Origin: Hofstenia miamia
Taxonomy: Eukaryota; Xenacoelomorpha; Acoela
DNA length: 64,000 nt
Assembly (NCBI GenBank): GCA_004352715.1
Contig: SCFE01000002.1
Location: 587,995 to 651,994 of the forward strand
Direction of reading: 5' to 3'
Positions 1 through 9,916 of the stretch are shown piece by piece. Both the position numbers and the translations under genes were made by a program. How positions within the stretch are numbered: the first letter of the stretch is position 1; each line of letters starts with the position of its first letter. Below the pieces are notes generated by a model, which saw only the letters and a program-made list of their open reading frames with translations, made no database searches and was not told where the DNA came from.

Positions 1-172
1 AACATGTAATTCTAAAACACTTATTTGTTTATATAATAAAATGGGTATTACTAACATTAAATATTACCATATATAGACATTTTTAAAAGAGTAAAATTAA
101 CCAATCACAAATCTCGTTGGTCTATAAATTTTATAGATATTTTAAACAAATATTCACAATTTTCTTTTGGGG

Positions 173-616
173 ATGACAGCTAACGTATTTCTCGAATGCA
201 GCTTTGATAGCATTTTAAAGAATTTTTCAGTAATTGAACACAAGATGTGTGTTTTGCAAAATATTGATAAGCTCGTGAATTATGAAGATATACCACTCCC
301 AAACAACAAAGTGTTGCATGTTCTGTTTCAACATTCGCAGGGACAGTGTATATGTGATACATGTTTTGGCTTGACTCCACATATAGATGTAGATACCTCA
401 AAGTTCAACTTGTATGGAGAGAATATCCCTCATACTTTTGCTGTGGGGCAAGTATTAAAAGCAAACGCCGATAAAATATACAAGGATGGTTTCCCAATAG
501 ACATTGCAATCCAGAAAATTTTCATGATTATCGATGGAGAAATCAAAGACAATAGATTTAATATTTTTCTTAATCATGGACATTCGTTAGAGTATTGTAT
601 ATTAACCTGTGAATAA
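173..616 (+). CDS. Hypothetical protein, unrecognised
   Basis: An open frame of 147 codons runs from the ATG at 173 to a TAA at 614-616. An in-frame TTG at 167 is a less likely start. I do not recognise the protein. It shows no signal peptide or membrane segment. A small cysteine cluster (CxCxxC spacing, about residues 59-64) could bind metal. The last 14 codons lie inside a 985-bp tandem duplication. The second duplicate does not preserve the rest of the frame, so only this copy could encode the protein. The neighbouring small gene (1048-1508) and a Polinton polymerase remnant (3185 onward) suggest, but do not prove, that it is a Polinton cargo gene. Confidence 0.4.
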   Translation: MTANVFLECSFDSILKNFSVIEHKMCVLQNIDKLVNYEDIPLPNNKVLHVLFQHSQGQCICDTCFGLTPHIDVDTSKFNLYGENIPHTFAVGQVLKANADKIYKDGFPIDIAIQKIFMIIDGEIKDNRFNIFLNHGHSLEYCILTCE

Positions 617-2009
617 ATGTGTCTAGATGTATTTTTCTTAATCTCACAACCATGAATACAGTTACTATAATACGGATAATAAAATAATAATGAAAAAGCA
701 TAATTGATTTTTTTCAATTTTCACTCTTCTACATGAAGGCAGTGTTTGATATAAAAATATAGTCATAAATCACTGGACAAGACATTGAAATTTCACTAGT
801 TGAATAAGTTACACAGAGAAGGAGAATTCCACTTTTCAAAGCATAAAAACTGGTTACCATAGTAAACAATAAAGCAACTTTCACAAATAAACTCTTCAAA
901 AAAGGCTGATTATTTCATTAAAAACATTATTCTAGTTAAAATGTTACAATTTTCGCCACTTCCACCCAATATCAAGCCTTGTTGAAATGCTAAATGTTTG
1001 TAATAAATAACCTGTGCTTGAACAGGTTTTCAATTTTAAATTTGACTATGACTCCAAAAGCTGCTAGCAATTCTCATGCTAAAAAATCCGCAAAAGTTGG
1101 GAAGAGCAAACAAGACGTTCTCTCACAACCCAAAAAATACATATTGAAGCCAATATTACCAAAGACTGTGTATTCCATAGAGACTATGGGTAAAGTAATT
1201 CAACCTGAGGTGATTGGCAGACTGAATGAAATCTCAGAAGAGCGTCAAATTAAATACATTCCCGTTAATGAATTAAAAATCAGTGAGTGGGAAAAAATTC
1301 GTAATGCATTTTGTATCCAAAGTATGGTCCAGTGGTAAAAATTACACTGGAAGATGGCAAATGCTTTTTCTTCCCAAAGCAATATGCAGAAAAAACTAGA
1401 GGTGGAAAATACAAGATGCTTATTGGGCTTAGAATTCAATGTGGTAAAGATAAACCAGCATTATATCCTGGAGGCAGAGCACAAACTGTACTGAAATTTA
1501 GTGTGTAATTTAGATTAAAGAATAAATATATGTAACAATGATTTCTATTTTTATCTGATCATGGACATTCATTAGAGTATTGTATATTAACCTGTGAATA
1601 AATGTGTCTAGATGTATTTTTCTTAATCTCACAACCATGAATACAGTTACTATAATACGGATAATAAAATAATAATGAAAAAGCATAATTGATTTTTTTC
1701 AATTTTCACTCTTCTACATGAAGGCAGTGTTTGATATAAAAATATAGTCATAAATCACTGGACAAGACATTGAAATTTCACTAGTTGAATAAGTTACACA
1801 GAGAAGGAGAATTCCACTTTTCAAAGCATAAAAACTGTTTACCATAGTAAACAATAAAGCAACTTTCACAAATAATCTCTTCAAAAAAGGTTGATTATTT
1901 CATTAAAAACATTATTCTAGTTAAAATGTTACAATTTTCGCCACTTCCACCCAATATCAAGCCTTGTTGAAATGCTAAATGTTTGTAATAAATAACCTGT
2001 GCTTGAACA
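575..2009. repeat. Tandem direct duplication, period 985 bp
   Basis: Bases 575-1024 recur almost unchanged at 1560-2009, an offset of 985 bp. Unit 1 runs 575-1559 and contains the small gene at 1048-1508. Unit 2 runs into a 1000-N gap at 2010 just where its own gene copy would begin. The units differ by only a few substitutions, so this is either a young duplication or an assembly overlap around the gap. Confidence 0.85.
1048..1508 (+). pseudogene. Small basic protein of a type often found with Polintons, one frameshift
   Basis: An ATG at 1048 opens a frame with a Lys/Ser-rich N-terminus. It shifts by one base near 1310, where a single T seems to be missing, and continues as a second frame to the TAA at 1506-1508. 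The downstream part has the pattern YGPVVKITLEDG followed by FFPKQYAEK. This resembles short (about 120-150 residue) proteins that accompany Polinton-like elements in invertebrates. That family link is from memory and is not tested; its function is unknown to me, and a nucleic-acid-binding role is only a guess. The single-base break could be a real mutation or a sequencing error. A second copy probably lies in the adjacent gap. Confidence 0.4.
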
Positions 2010-3009
2010 NNNNNNNNNNNNNNNNNNNNNNNNNNNNNNNNNNNNNNNNNNNNNNNNNNNNNNNNNNNNNNNNNNNNNNNNNNNNNNNNNNNNNNNNNNN
2101 NNNNNNNNNNNNNNNNNNNNNNNNNNNNNNNNNNNNNNNNNNNNNNNNNNNNNNNNNNNNNNNNNNNNNNNNNNNNNNNNNNNNNNNNNNNNNNNNNNNN
2201 NNNNNNNNNNNNNNNNNNNNNNNNNNNNNNNNNNNNNNNNNNNNNNNNNNNNNNNNNNNNNNNNNNNNNNNNNNNNNNNNNNNNNNNNNNNNNNNNNNNN
2301 NNNNNNNNNNNNNNNNNNNNNNNNNNNNNNNNNNNNNNNNNNNNNNNNNNNNNNNNNNNNNNNNNNNNNNNNNNNNNNNNNNNNNNNNNNNNNNNNNNNN
2401 NNNNNNNNNNNNNNNNNNNNNNNNNNNNNNNNNNNNNNNNNNNNNNNNNNNNNNNNNNNNNNNNNNNNNNNNNNNNNNNNNNNNNNNNNNNNNNNNNNNN
2501 NNNNNNNNNNNNNNNNNNNNNNNNNNNNNNNNNNNNNNNNNNNNNNNNNNNNNNNNNNNNNNNNNNNNNNNNNNNNNNNNNNNNNNNNNNNNNNNNNNNN
2601 NNNNNNNNNNNNNNNNNNNNNNNNNNNNNNNNNNNNNNNNNNNNNNNNNNNNNNNNNNNNNNNNNNNNNNNNNNNNNNNNNNNNNNNNNNNNNNNNNNNN
2701 NNNNNNNNNNNNNNNNNNNNNNNNNNNNNNNNNNNNNNNNNNNNNNNNNNNNNNNNNNNNNNNNNNNNNNNNNNNNNNNNNNNNNNNNNNNNNNNNNNNN
2801 NNNNNNNNNNNNNNNNNNNNNNNNNNNNNNNNNNNNNNNNNNNNNNNNNNNNNNNNNNNNNNNNNNNNNNNNNNNNNNNNNNNNNNNNNNNNNNNNNNNN
2901 NNNNNNNNNNNNNNNNNNNNNNNNNNNNNNNNNNNNNNNNNNNNNNNNNNNNNNNNNNNNNNNNNNNNNNNNNNNNNNNNNNNNNNNNNNNNNNNNNNNN
3001 NNNNNNNNN
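2010..3009. other. Assembly gap, 1000 N
   Basis: Exactly 1000 Ns, the usual placeholder for a gap of unknown size. It begins inside the second tandem unit and ends just before a GC-richer segment, so the flanks need not be neighbours. Confidence 0.99.
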
Positions 3010-3184
3010 GATAGGCGACGTAGGAAGACACCAGGCTTCCGCCACCAATCTGGGGGCGTTGGAGGGGCCGGTTGGCAGTCCTGTAGGAGTCTAAACTATA
3101 AAGCTCTTTGTTACTCGATTCCTAGGGCTTCAGGACCAGAACTGGTTGGTACCATCCAGTTCTAAATTTAGGACTGCGTTTGGG
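3010..3184. other. Short GC-rich segment of unknown origin
   Basis: About 170 bp with many G/C runs, clearly richer than the surrounding AT-rich DNA. No protein motif or RNA gene is evident. It sits between the gap and the polymerase remnant and may come from another contig edge or another repeat. Confidence 0.4.
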
Positions 3185-4107
3185 AGCCCCCACAAGAAGG
3201 AGAAGTATATGGTGCAATAAGAAGGGTTGAAATTTTATGTCAAACAAGGGCTAAAGATCACCAAGTTCCACAGGGTATTACAATTTAAGCAGGTGCCATT
3301 TTTAAAGCCCTATATAGATTTAAAGACATCAAAACCCAATACAGCTAAAAACAAATTTGAAAAGAGCTTTTATAAGATCATTTACAATGCAGTGTTTTGC
3401 AAAACAATGGAAAGCAATGCAGGGCAAAATTTGTTGGGGATCAAAAAGCAGCAGAAAAATTAATCAGGCTGCCTGAATTTAAATCATTCAATATAATTAG
3501 TGGAGACTTGGTGCAGATCATGCTCAGAAATAAAGAAATTGTGTGGAACAAACCAAATTTTGTGAGTCAGGTTATATTAGACCTTTCCAAGCTCCAGATG
3601 TTTAAATTCCATTATAATATAATGAAGCCAGCATTTGCAAATCAAATCACAGTGCTTTATAGTGATACTGACACTCTTCTCTATAAAATAAAGACCCACA
3701 ATGTGTATGAAGATCTAGCCTTCTTATCTACTCATTTTGACTTTTCCAACTACTCAAGAGCCTCAGCATTATATAGTAAAATAAACAAGAAAATTTATTT
3801 GAAATCAAAGGATGAACTTGGTGGTGATGTCATCAGTCAAGTGGTTGCTCTGAAATAGAAAATGTACTCTGTACAGTATGTTTCCAATAGTAAAGACAAT
3901 GAGAATGCAAGTTCTGAGAAGGTTGTTAGGGCAGTGAAAGAGATGATGAACTTTGATCTCTTCAAATCAATTTTGGAAAAGGAAGAAATTGTTTGTGATC
4001 CAATGACAGTCATAAGAAGTAGCAATCACAGAATTACAGTCTAGACTTCAAATAAAATATATATAACTCCATATGACAGTAAACACTGCATTCTGGACAT
4101 ATATCAG
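3185..4107 (+). pseudogene. Polinton/Maverick-type DNA polymerase B, C-terminal fragment
   Basis: This is the C-terminal part of a protein-primed family B DNA polymerase, the replicative polymerase of Polinton/Maverick elements. Visible landmarks in order: a [17 protein letters not shown] block, a PYIDLKT segment, [11 protein letters not shown] (the motif B region), LYSDTDTLLY (motif C, both acidic residues kept) at about 3655-3690, and a C-terminal RSSNHRITV tail. The exonuclease half and motif A are absent or lie in the gap to the left. The frame breaks near 3440-3460 and is stopped near 3209, at 3856-3858 and at 4042-4044. It is non-functional. The family call is firm from the motif series. 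Confidence 0.85.
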
Positions 4108-4904
4108 ATACAAGTATTTATTTTCACTGTATCACACTTTTACTCTATTTAGGTAATGTTGCTATGTTTGCCTCAATTTGGGAAGAAATTGAAAAGATCA
4201 TCTGAGAATTGCACCACTCTGCTTACAATCCCTCTACATACACTCATAGATTACCAGCCATAATTTTTATTTTATTATTAACTTACCGTGTGTTTAGGTA
4301 CATGGTAACAATAGGCCTCCTAGGGAAAGCCAGTCACATTAAATAAATGGCTTAACACATTTCTGATGGCCACCTCCTCTGTGAATGTGAAAGTGCCATC
4401 ATATTTTAGAATAAAGATGGAAACTTTACAAGATGAATTTTGCACAATGCTGAACTTCATCACTCAGGGCCATTTTGTAATGTATGATTTTACATAAATT
4501 AGAATTTATACACAATTGCTAAAGAAATTGTTGTTTTTTACCTCTTGTATACCTCTTGCAATATTAATACACTTAGAAACACACTCTAATGCAAATAACA
4601 CATCATTTTTTCATTTAAAATATTTGGATTTTGGATCTATGAATTATTTCTCTTGAAACATAGTTTTGCATGTTTAAACATTGTTACAACAAACATGCCT
4701 TAGTTAAAATTTGTCATCAGTTATATCACTTTGCCCCAATCCTAGAAAACAAAAATAAAAACTTGGTCAAAAAATTAATTTTTTCAATTTAACTTTGTCA
4801 AAAATATTTTGTCACTAGATGGCATCTAATAGAATCACTTCAATACCACATGGAAAATAGTTATAAGTGTCCCAATGAAGTAGGGTCTAGCCCATCTTAA
4901 CTAA
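4108..4904. other. AT-rich spacer, no gene seen
   Basis: About 800 bp between the polymerase remnant and the LTR. All frames are short, and no repeat, RNA gene or known motif was recognised. Confidence 0.6.
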
Positions 4905-4974
4905 TGTAGAGTCACTTGGGGACTTTTCTTTCAATTTAAATATTTATCAGTTATTTTGTATTTTTACGTCACCA

Positions 4975-4982
4975 TGACGTCA
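4975..4982. promoter_or_regulatory. CRE-like TGACGTCA in LTR U3
   Basis: A perfect 8-bp TGACGTCA palindrome, the binding site of CREB/ATF-type bZIP factors, lies about 70 bp into the LTR. It recurs in three other family A LTRs (37198-37205, 47356-47363, 48181-48188) and is deleted in the one at 35226. It keeps its CpG although CpGs elsewhere in the element are decayed. Its regulatory role is inferred. Confidence 0.5.
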
Positions 4983-5146
4983 GCCCTTATTTCAATCTTA
5001 GGTTGTTGTTGTTAATTTGACGTCCCCTCAGTGGTGCTTATTATTGTTGCTCAAATTGAATTTATGAGGGAATGAAATATTGATCATGGTTCAACCAAGT
5101 AGACAACTATTTTTGTAAACAAAGGCAGGTAATAACTTGATTCTTG

Positions 5147-5153
5147 TATAAAA
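5147..5153 (+). promoter_or_regulatory. Probable TATA box of family A LTR
   Basis: TATAAAA lies about 240 bp into the LTR and about 235 bp before the AATAAA. It is conserved in the other family A LTRs (for example near 37370), as expected for the U3 promoter. Confidence 0.55.
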
Positions 5154-5386
5154 CCTGAGAGACCTGTAGAGAATGCTTAATAGATTTTATCTACTCTCAA
5201 CTGCTGTTTTTACCATTGTATTTTTTCTATATATTATATCTTTATGAAAAATATTGCTTAAGATCAGCGACAATTCGGGACTGCTTTCACTAGCACAGGG
5301 CGACAAGTAGCTTCTGGAGGTCTTTTGATTATCCAGTCTGAATTGTGGACTCATTAAGTTACATATACAGTTAGATATATGGAAAT

Positions 5387-5392
5387 AATAAA
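5387..5392 (+). terminator. Probable polyadenylation signal of family A LTR
   Basis: AATAAA follows the TATA box by about 235 bp inside the LTR and is conserved in the other copies, as expected for the R region of a retrotransposon LTR. Confidence 0.45.
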
Positions 5393-5834
5393 CCTTTTGG
5401 TCATAGTTCAACACATACATGCACTTATACAACCTAACATTGTGATGATACCATGCTGTTGGTTAGCACGAATATCTGGCAATTACAGATTATTTAATAG
5501 TGAGCTGAGAGATAACAATGAAAATGAGATCCTGTATTTTTTGATGTGAGATAGAAATTAAAAAAGTGAGACAAATAGGGTAGCACCAGTCAATAGGTTA
5601 AGCACTTTACTTCTGGAAACTTCACTTTGGCTGGAAGCCATATGAATTGGTCATCTTGGATTTTACCTAAAGTAGTTGGTTACTTGGATGAATTACCAAT
5701 GTTACATCTATAAGTTATAATTTCTATGTTATTCTATTTCTCGGAATTGTGGCTGTAATGCAAATGCTGTTTAAACCTTCTGCAGAGTCAATTAAGTTTC
5801 TAGTTAAGTTACCCTACCAGCCCACGATTCTACA

Positions 5835-5850
5835 TGGCGACCATGACAGG
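5835..5850 (+). promoter_or_regulatory. Primer-binding site, tRNA-Arg type
   Basis: TGGCGACCATGACAGG follows the LTR end directly. It is complementary, with one mismatch, to the 3' end of animal tRNA-Arg including CCA, as I recall that tRNA. This is where minus-strand DNA synthesis would be primed. Confidence 0.65.
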
Positions 5851-6255
5851 AGCTGATGTGATAACTATTTAATCTTGTTGTTTCTTTAGATTAGTTTGGA
5901 TGTTAGTTGGTTTTCATTTTGGTGTGTATCAGCTGGGATAGTTGTTTCCCCTGATCACTGTAAGACTTCAGAGTAAGTTCACCTATTGATGTATTCCTTC
6001 ACTTCCTCACCCTTGAAGGATGGTGACAAAGCCCTTAGTGTGTCTTATTTGGCTGATGTCAATTGTTAAATTCCTTGTTTTGTTTTACTTTATTAGTGCT
6101 CAATGCATTGGATTTATTACCAAACACTGTCGTGTTTGTTTCCCCAATTCAGTCTGTTACTTGTTGTTACCTCTTTGAGTTACATTTTTCCTGTGTATGT
6201 GGAAGTGCTCCCCACTGTCAGTTCTGGAAATTATTGTTTTGCTCTTTAAGTTAGT
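5851..6255 (+). other. Untranslated leader of A1
   Basis: About 400 bp between the primer site and the gag ATG, with no conserved ORF. The equivalent stretch is present in A2 (38035-38413). It presumably carries the packaging and dimerisation signals, which cannot be identified by eye. Confidence 0.5.
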
Positions 6256-7505
6256 ATGGATTCTAGTCATACTGTTACTTACTCTCCTACTTTTGGGACT
6301 TCTCCAATTCAGAGCATCCCCTGTACAAGCATTGGTAACCCAGACATTACCCCTTGTACCATTGGATCGTTACTTAACTTTTCTCAACCCAATTCTCCCA
6401 CTTTGATTACGCAAAGGATGGATCAGAATACCGCGACCATCCCTTAGATTGATGCAAGTGCCATGAGCCCATCATATCACCAAAACTTGCACCGCATTTT
6501 GAACACCCAGAATGCTCCTCCAATTCCCCTTTGTCCTCGCAGCTATGTCAGTGTCACTGATCAGTCAATGCCCCAGTTTGATGTTCACCTCGCAGAAATC
6601 AATCATTTGAAGGAGGCTCTATCACAACAAGTGGCCTTAAGGATGGAGAGTGAATGCCACGTGGAGTCTCTCCAGGCCAAAATAAATACACAACACTTGG
6701 CATACCAGAGGATGGAACAGCAGATGCTGGAGTCGACCATTGCCCTAGAATTACAAATTTATGAATTGAAGAGCACTGTCAATAATTCGCATCGCCAATA
6801 GGAGGCGTTGTCACAGAGAAATGATGACTATGTCACTCATGCTGCATTTAATGAAGCCTTGGACGAGTTAGCCGAGAGGATCATTGGTTGAGTGGTCCAG
6901 TTAGTGGGCACAAGCCATCCCCCTCCCACTGCTCCTCTGTTCAAAAGTTCCCAGGAGATCCCTAACTCTGTTCTGTGTTGCACCAACTCTTCTAGTAGTC
7001 AACCTATGTTTGCACAGTCTGCTATCATGCAAGTATCTACTCTGACCACCAGAGCCACCCCTCAAACTGGGTATGTGCAATCATTGCCTGATCCAGTAAG
7101 CATCGTGGTAGTGCCCACGTTTAAGGAACATGTAAGGGGTTCCTAGCCCACTTCCGGGAAAAGCAGGTATGAAAGGAAGATAGCCTTCATGAAATCATCA
7201 GAAAAGCCATCAGCTTAGTCTATATGCTGCAGAATTCTCAGAGAATTAACAACAATATCACTAATCTATCACGTACATCTGGTATGAAGAATGTTGAAAC
7301 AAGAAAGCCCGCAATTGCCAAGAAAGGATTTGACTTGTCCTCTGTACAATGTTTTACATGCAGAGAAAAAGGGCATCTTAAGTCCCAATGTAAGGCTAAG
7401 GTACAGCTAATTGCGGATGGAGAAGGCTTCATTATTGAGGAGCCCAATGAGTCTCTTGTCAATTTGGAACCTGACAACCCGACTATGTCGCAGGATTTAA
7501 ATTAA
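6256..7505 (+). pseudogene. gag: gag, family A copy A1, decayed
   Basis: Gag structural protein of a gypsy-type element. The ATG at 6256 opens a Ser/Thr/Pro-rich N-terminus (MDSSHTVTYSPTF), followed by a long Glu/Gln/Leu-rich coiled coil (about 6570-6880). The capsid region is mostly deleted near 7140. At the C-terminus there is one CCHC zinc knuckle (CFTCREKGHLKSQC, 7350-7391). In-frame stops occur at about 6446, 6799, 6889 and 7144. The frame ends at TAA 7503-7505, directly after a slippery heptamer. Closely similar to the A2 gag, which keeps the capsid part. Confidence 0.85.
7496..7502 (+). promoter_or_regulatory. -1 ribosomal frameshift heptamer T TTA AAT at gag/pro junction (A1)
   Basis: In the gag frame the codons read GAT TTA AAT TAA, giving the X XXY YYZ heptamer T TTA AAT immediately before the stop. 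Protease continues in the -1 frame, starting with LTG. The same arrangement occurs in A2 and in the family B fragment, so it is probably the real expression mechanism of pol. Confidence 0.65.
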
Positions 7506-8507
7506 CTGGAATGCTGCCTCCCTTCAAACACACACAGAATATCTTAGTGATTACCCAGTTGATAAGGAAAAATTTGATACCAGTCGAAATGAATGGCAAC
7601 ATCTTTAATGCCACTATTGATACCAGAGCTGCTGCTTCCATAATCAGTGATGAGTGCTGTTGAGCGCTGTGTTTGAATTGAGACTCCTTAGATCCATCTA
7701 GTGCAAAACTCATTGATGTGTCAGGAAATCCTCTTTATGGGATGCTTTGATAAAAATTCATACAGAGCCCTTTGAAGTGGATCTTCTAGTAATTGACACT
7801 TCAGATCATCACCTCCCTTATGATCTCATACTGGGAAATGATTTCCTGGAAAGGAACTTGTGTGTAATTGATTTTAAAAATAATACAATTGCTATCAAAG
7901 ATCAGGGAGCTACCCAACTTGCTACTATTCCTGAGAAAGAAGTCATCTTTAATCTAAGAGAACCCAGTTTGATTGAACCAAAGCATTGGACCAGAGTTGC
8001 CATATCCTCTGAAGATGATATTAATGGAGATTTGATGATTTTGGGACAAAAAGGCAAGTATGTGTGTGGAATTTCTTTCTCACCTGACTTGTGTAAGGTG
8101 ACAAATGGAAAAACGTATGTTACCATTCTGAATGGAGCCAATTTTCCTGTCAAGATTGGAGTTTCACAGCTGCAGATCGTAGGAGTGCCAGTAAAGGTCG
8201 AAAGCATCCCTGTCACCTGCTTACCAATATGCACTGCAGTTCATGATCTGGGAGAGTTGGCGAGCCCAGTTAAAGTACCAACAGTTACTGACTACTCCCA
8301 TCTTCATCTTAATCAGAGAGAAAGAAAATCATTAGTCTCCTCGCTTCATAGTAAACATGACATGTTTAATTACAGAACAATAAGCGTTGGCCAGGCAGTG
8401 GGTGAAGAACACGCTATCAAATTGAAAAACAACAGACCCATCAGACTACCAGTTCACAGCGATTTAATTGAAAGTGGTATTATACAGGGAAGTAATAGCC
8501 CATACAT
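7503..8507 (+). pseudogene. pol: Protease and start of reverse transcriptase, family A copy A1
   Basis: Aspartic protease of the pol polyprotein. The active-site block reads ATIDTRAAASIIS (7613 onward): the canonical DTG/DSG glycine is Arg (codon 7625-7627), which should abolish activity. The ILGNDF flap-distal motif is intact at about 7828-7845. A linker with IEPKHW and a stretch of about 150 residues leads to the start of RT (SGIIQGSNSPY), where a gap begins. Compared with A2, about 17 codons before RT are missing. The stop near 7663 (TGA) is shared with A2. There is no own start codon; pol is expected to be made as a gag-pol fusion. Confidence 0.8.
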
Positions 8508-9507
8508 NNNNNNNNNNNNNNNNNNNNNNNNNNNNNNNNNNNNNNNNNNNNNNNNNNNNNNNNNNNNNNNNNNNNNNNNNNNNNNNNNNNNNNNNNNNNN
8601 NNNNNNNNNNNNNNNNNNNNNNNNNNNNNNNNNNNNNNNNNNNNNNNNNNNNNNNNNNNNNNNNNNNNNNNNNNNNNNNNNNNNNNNNNNNNNNNNNNNN
8701 NNNNNNNNNNNNNNNNNNNNNNNNNNNNNNNNNNNNNNNNNNNNNNNNNNNNNNNNNNNNNNNNNNNNNNNNNNNNNNNNNNNNNNNNNNNNNNNNNNNN
8801 NNNNNNNNNNNNNNNNNNNNNNNNNNNNNNNNNNNNNNNNNNNNNNNNNNNNNNNNNNNNNNNNNNNNNNNNNNNNNNNNNNNNNNNNNNNNNNNNNNNN
8901 NNNNNNNNNNNNNNNNNNNNNNNNNNNNNNNNNNNNNNNNNNNNNNNNNNNNNNNNNNNNNNNNNNNNNNNNNNNNNNNNNNNNNNNNNNNNNNNNNNNN
9001 NNNNNNNNNNNNNNNNNNNNNNNNNNNNNNNNNNNNNNNNNNNNNNNNNNNNNNNNNNNNNNNNNNNNNNNNNNNNNNNNNNNNNNNNNNNNNNNNNNNN
9101 NNNNNNNNNNNNNNNNNNNNNNNNNNNNNNNNNNNNNNNNNNNNNNNNNNNNNNNNNNNNNNNNNNNNNNNNNNNNNNNNNNNNNNNNNNNNNNNNNNNN
9201 NNNNNNNNNNNNNNNNNNNNNNNNNNNNNNNNNNNNNNNNNNNNNNNNNNNNNNNNNNNNNNNNNNNNNNNNNNNNNNNNNNNNNNNNNNNNNNNNNNNN
9301 NNNNNNNNNNNNNNNNNNNNNNNNNNNNNNNNNNNNNNNNNNNNNNNNNNNNNNNNNNNNNNNNNNNNNNNNNNNNNNNNNNNNNNNNNNNNNNNNNNNN
9401 NNNNNNNNNNNNNNNNNNNNNNNNNNNNNNNNNNNNNNNNNNNNNNNNNNNNNNNNNNNNNNNNNNNNNNNNNNNNNNNNNNNNNNNNNNNNNNNNNNNN
9501 NNNNNNN
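8508..9507. other. Assembly gap, 1000 N
   Basis: Exactly 1000 Ns. A1 coding sequence enters on the left, and unrelated sequence leaves on the right. Confidence 0.99.
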
Positions 9508-9700
9508 TCACATAATCAACATTGTTGTAATCAAAATTTTGATTCAATTTTTGACAATGCTGAGAAATTTACACGTCAATTTGATATTTCAATAGTTGTT
9601 CAGACATCTGTGGATCAACCATATCATATTAACAAGGCATCAAAAAAATATCGGAGTACTTTACAGATTTATCAGTTTTTTTTCAGTTCTAAGACAAGTT
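9508..9700 (+). pseudogene. Possible hAT-like transposase remnant
   Basis: One frame is open from the gap to 9702. It reads IFDNAEKFTRQFDISIVVQ and, further on, KYRSTLQIYQFF. The spacing is reminiscent of the central region of hAT-type transposases and their domesticated relatives. The match is weak and from memory. The frame stops at 9700-9702, and nothing similar continues beyond about 9760. Confidence 0.2.
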
Positions 9701-9872
9701 AAATATTATTTACTTTCAATAATGTGGAATGGAAGATTGTTGAATTTACTAATGATGAAAGTTAAAGCACAACTTGCGATAAACATGCTTCAATGTTGCT
9801 GTCAATATGTTTGTCAAAATGACGTTTTGACGATTTATTCTCATTTAGTGTTTTGATATTTTGTTATGTATT

Positions 9873-9916
9873 AATCAAATTGATGTGAAATTTTTGTTAA
9901 CAAAAATCAATTTGAT
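9873..9916. repeat. Imperfect 44-bp palindrome
   Basis: The core ATTTTTGTTAACAAAAAT (9890-9907) is a perfect 18-bp palindrome. It is flanked by ATCAAATTGAT and its complement ATCAATTTGAT, separated from the core on the left by a 6-base insertion. It could extrude as a cruciform or be the tip of an old inverted-repeat element. Confidence 0.6.

Larger units (their letters stand above)
4905..5834 (+). repeat. LTR, family A (5' LTR of A1), 930 bp
   Basis: The boundaries are set by the inverted ends TGTAGA...TCTACA and by the primer-binding site directly after them. The same sequence recurs at 35226, 37131, 47288 and 48111. It contains a palindromic TGACGTCA, a TATAAAA and an AATAAA in the order expected for U3-R-U5. 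The 4 bp before it are CTAA; the matching target duplication cannot be checked because the 3' end is missing. Confidence 0.9.
4905..8507 (+). mobile_element. Ty3/gypsy-type LTR retrotransposon, family A, copy A1 (5' part)
   Basis: The order is 5' LTR, tRNA primer site, leader, gag, protease and the edge of reverse transcriptase, then a 1000-N gap. The sequence after the gap is unrelated, so the 3' half is either unsequenced or absent. The copy aligns closely with A2 (37131-49174) but has its own deletions: part of the capsid region near 7140, and about 17 codons ahead of RT near 8455. In-frame stops and the deletions make it defective. Confidence 0.9.

Noticed and set aside
1895-3165. Long frames spanning the N gaps (also at 8480-9595, 48478-48773 and 50524-51635)
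   Set aside because: These consist almost entirely of unknown residues from Ns and carry no coding evidence.
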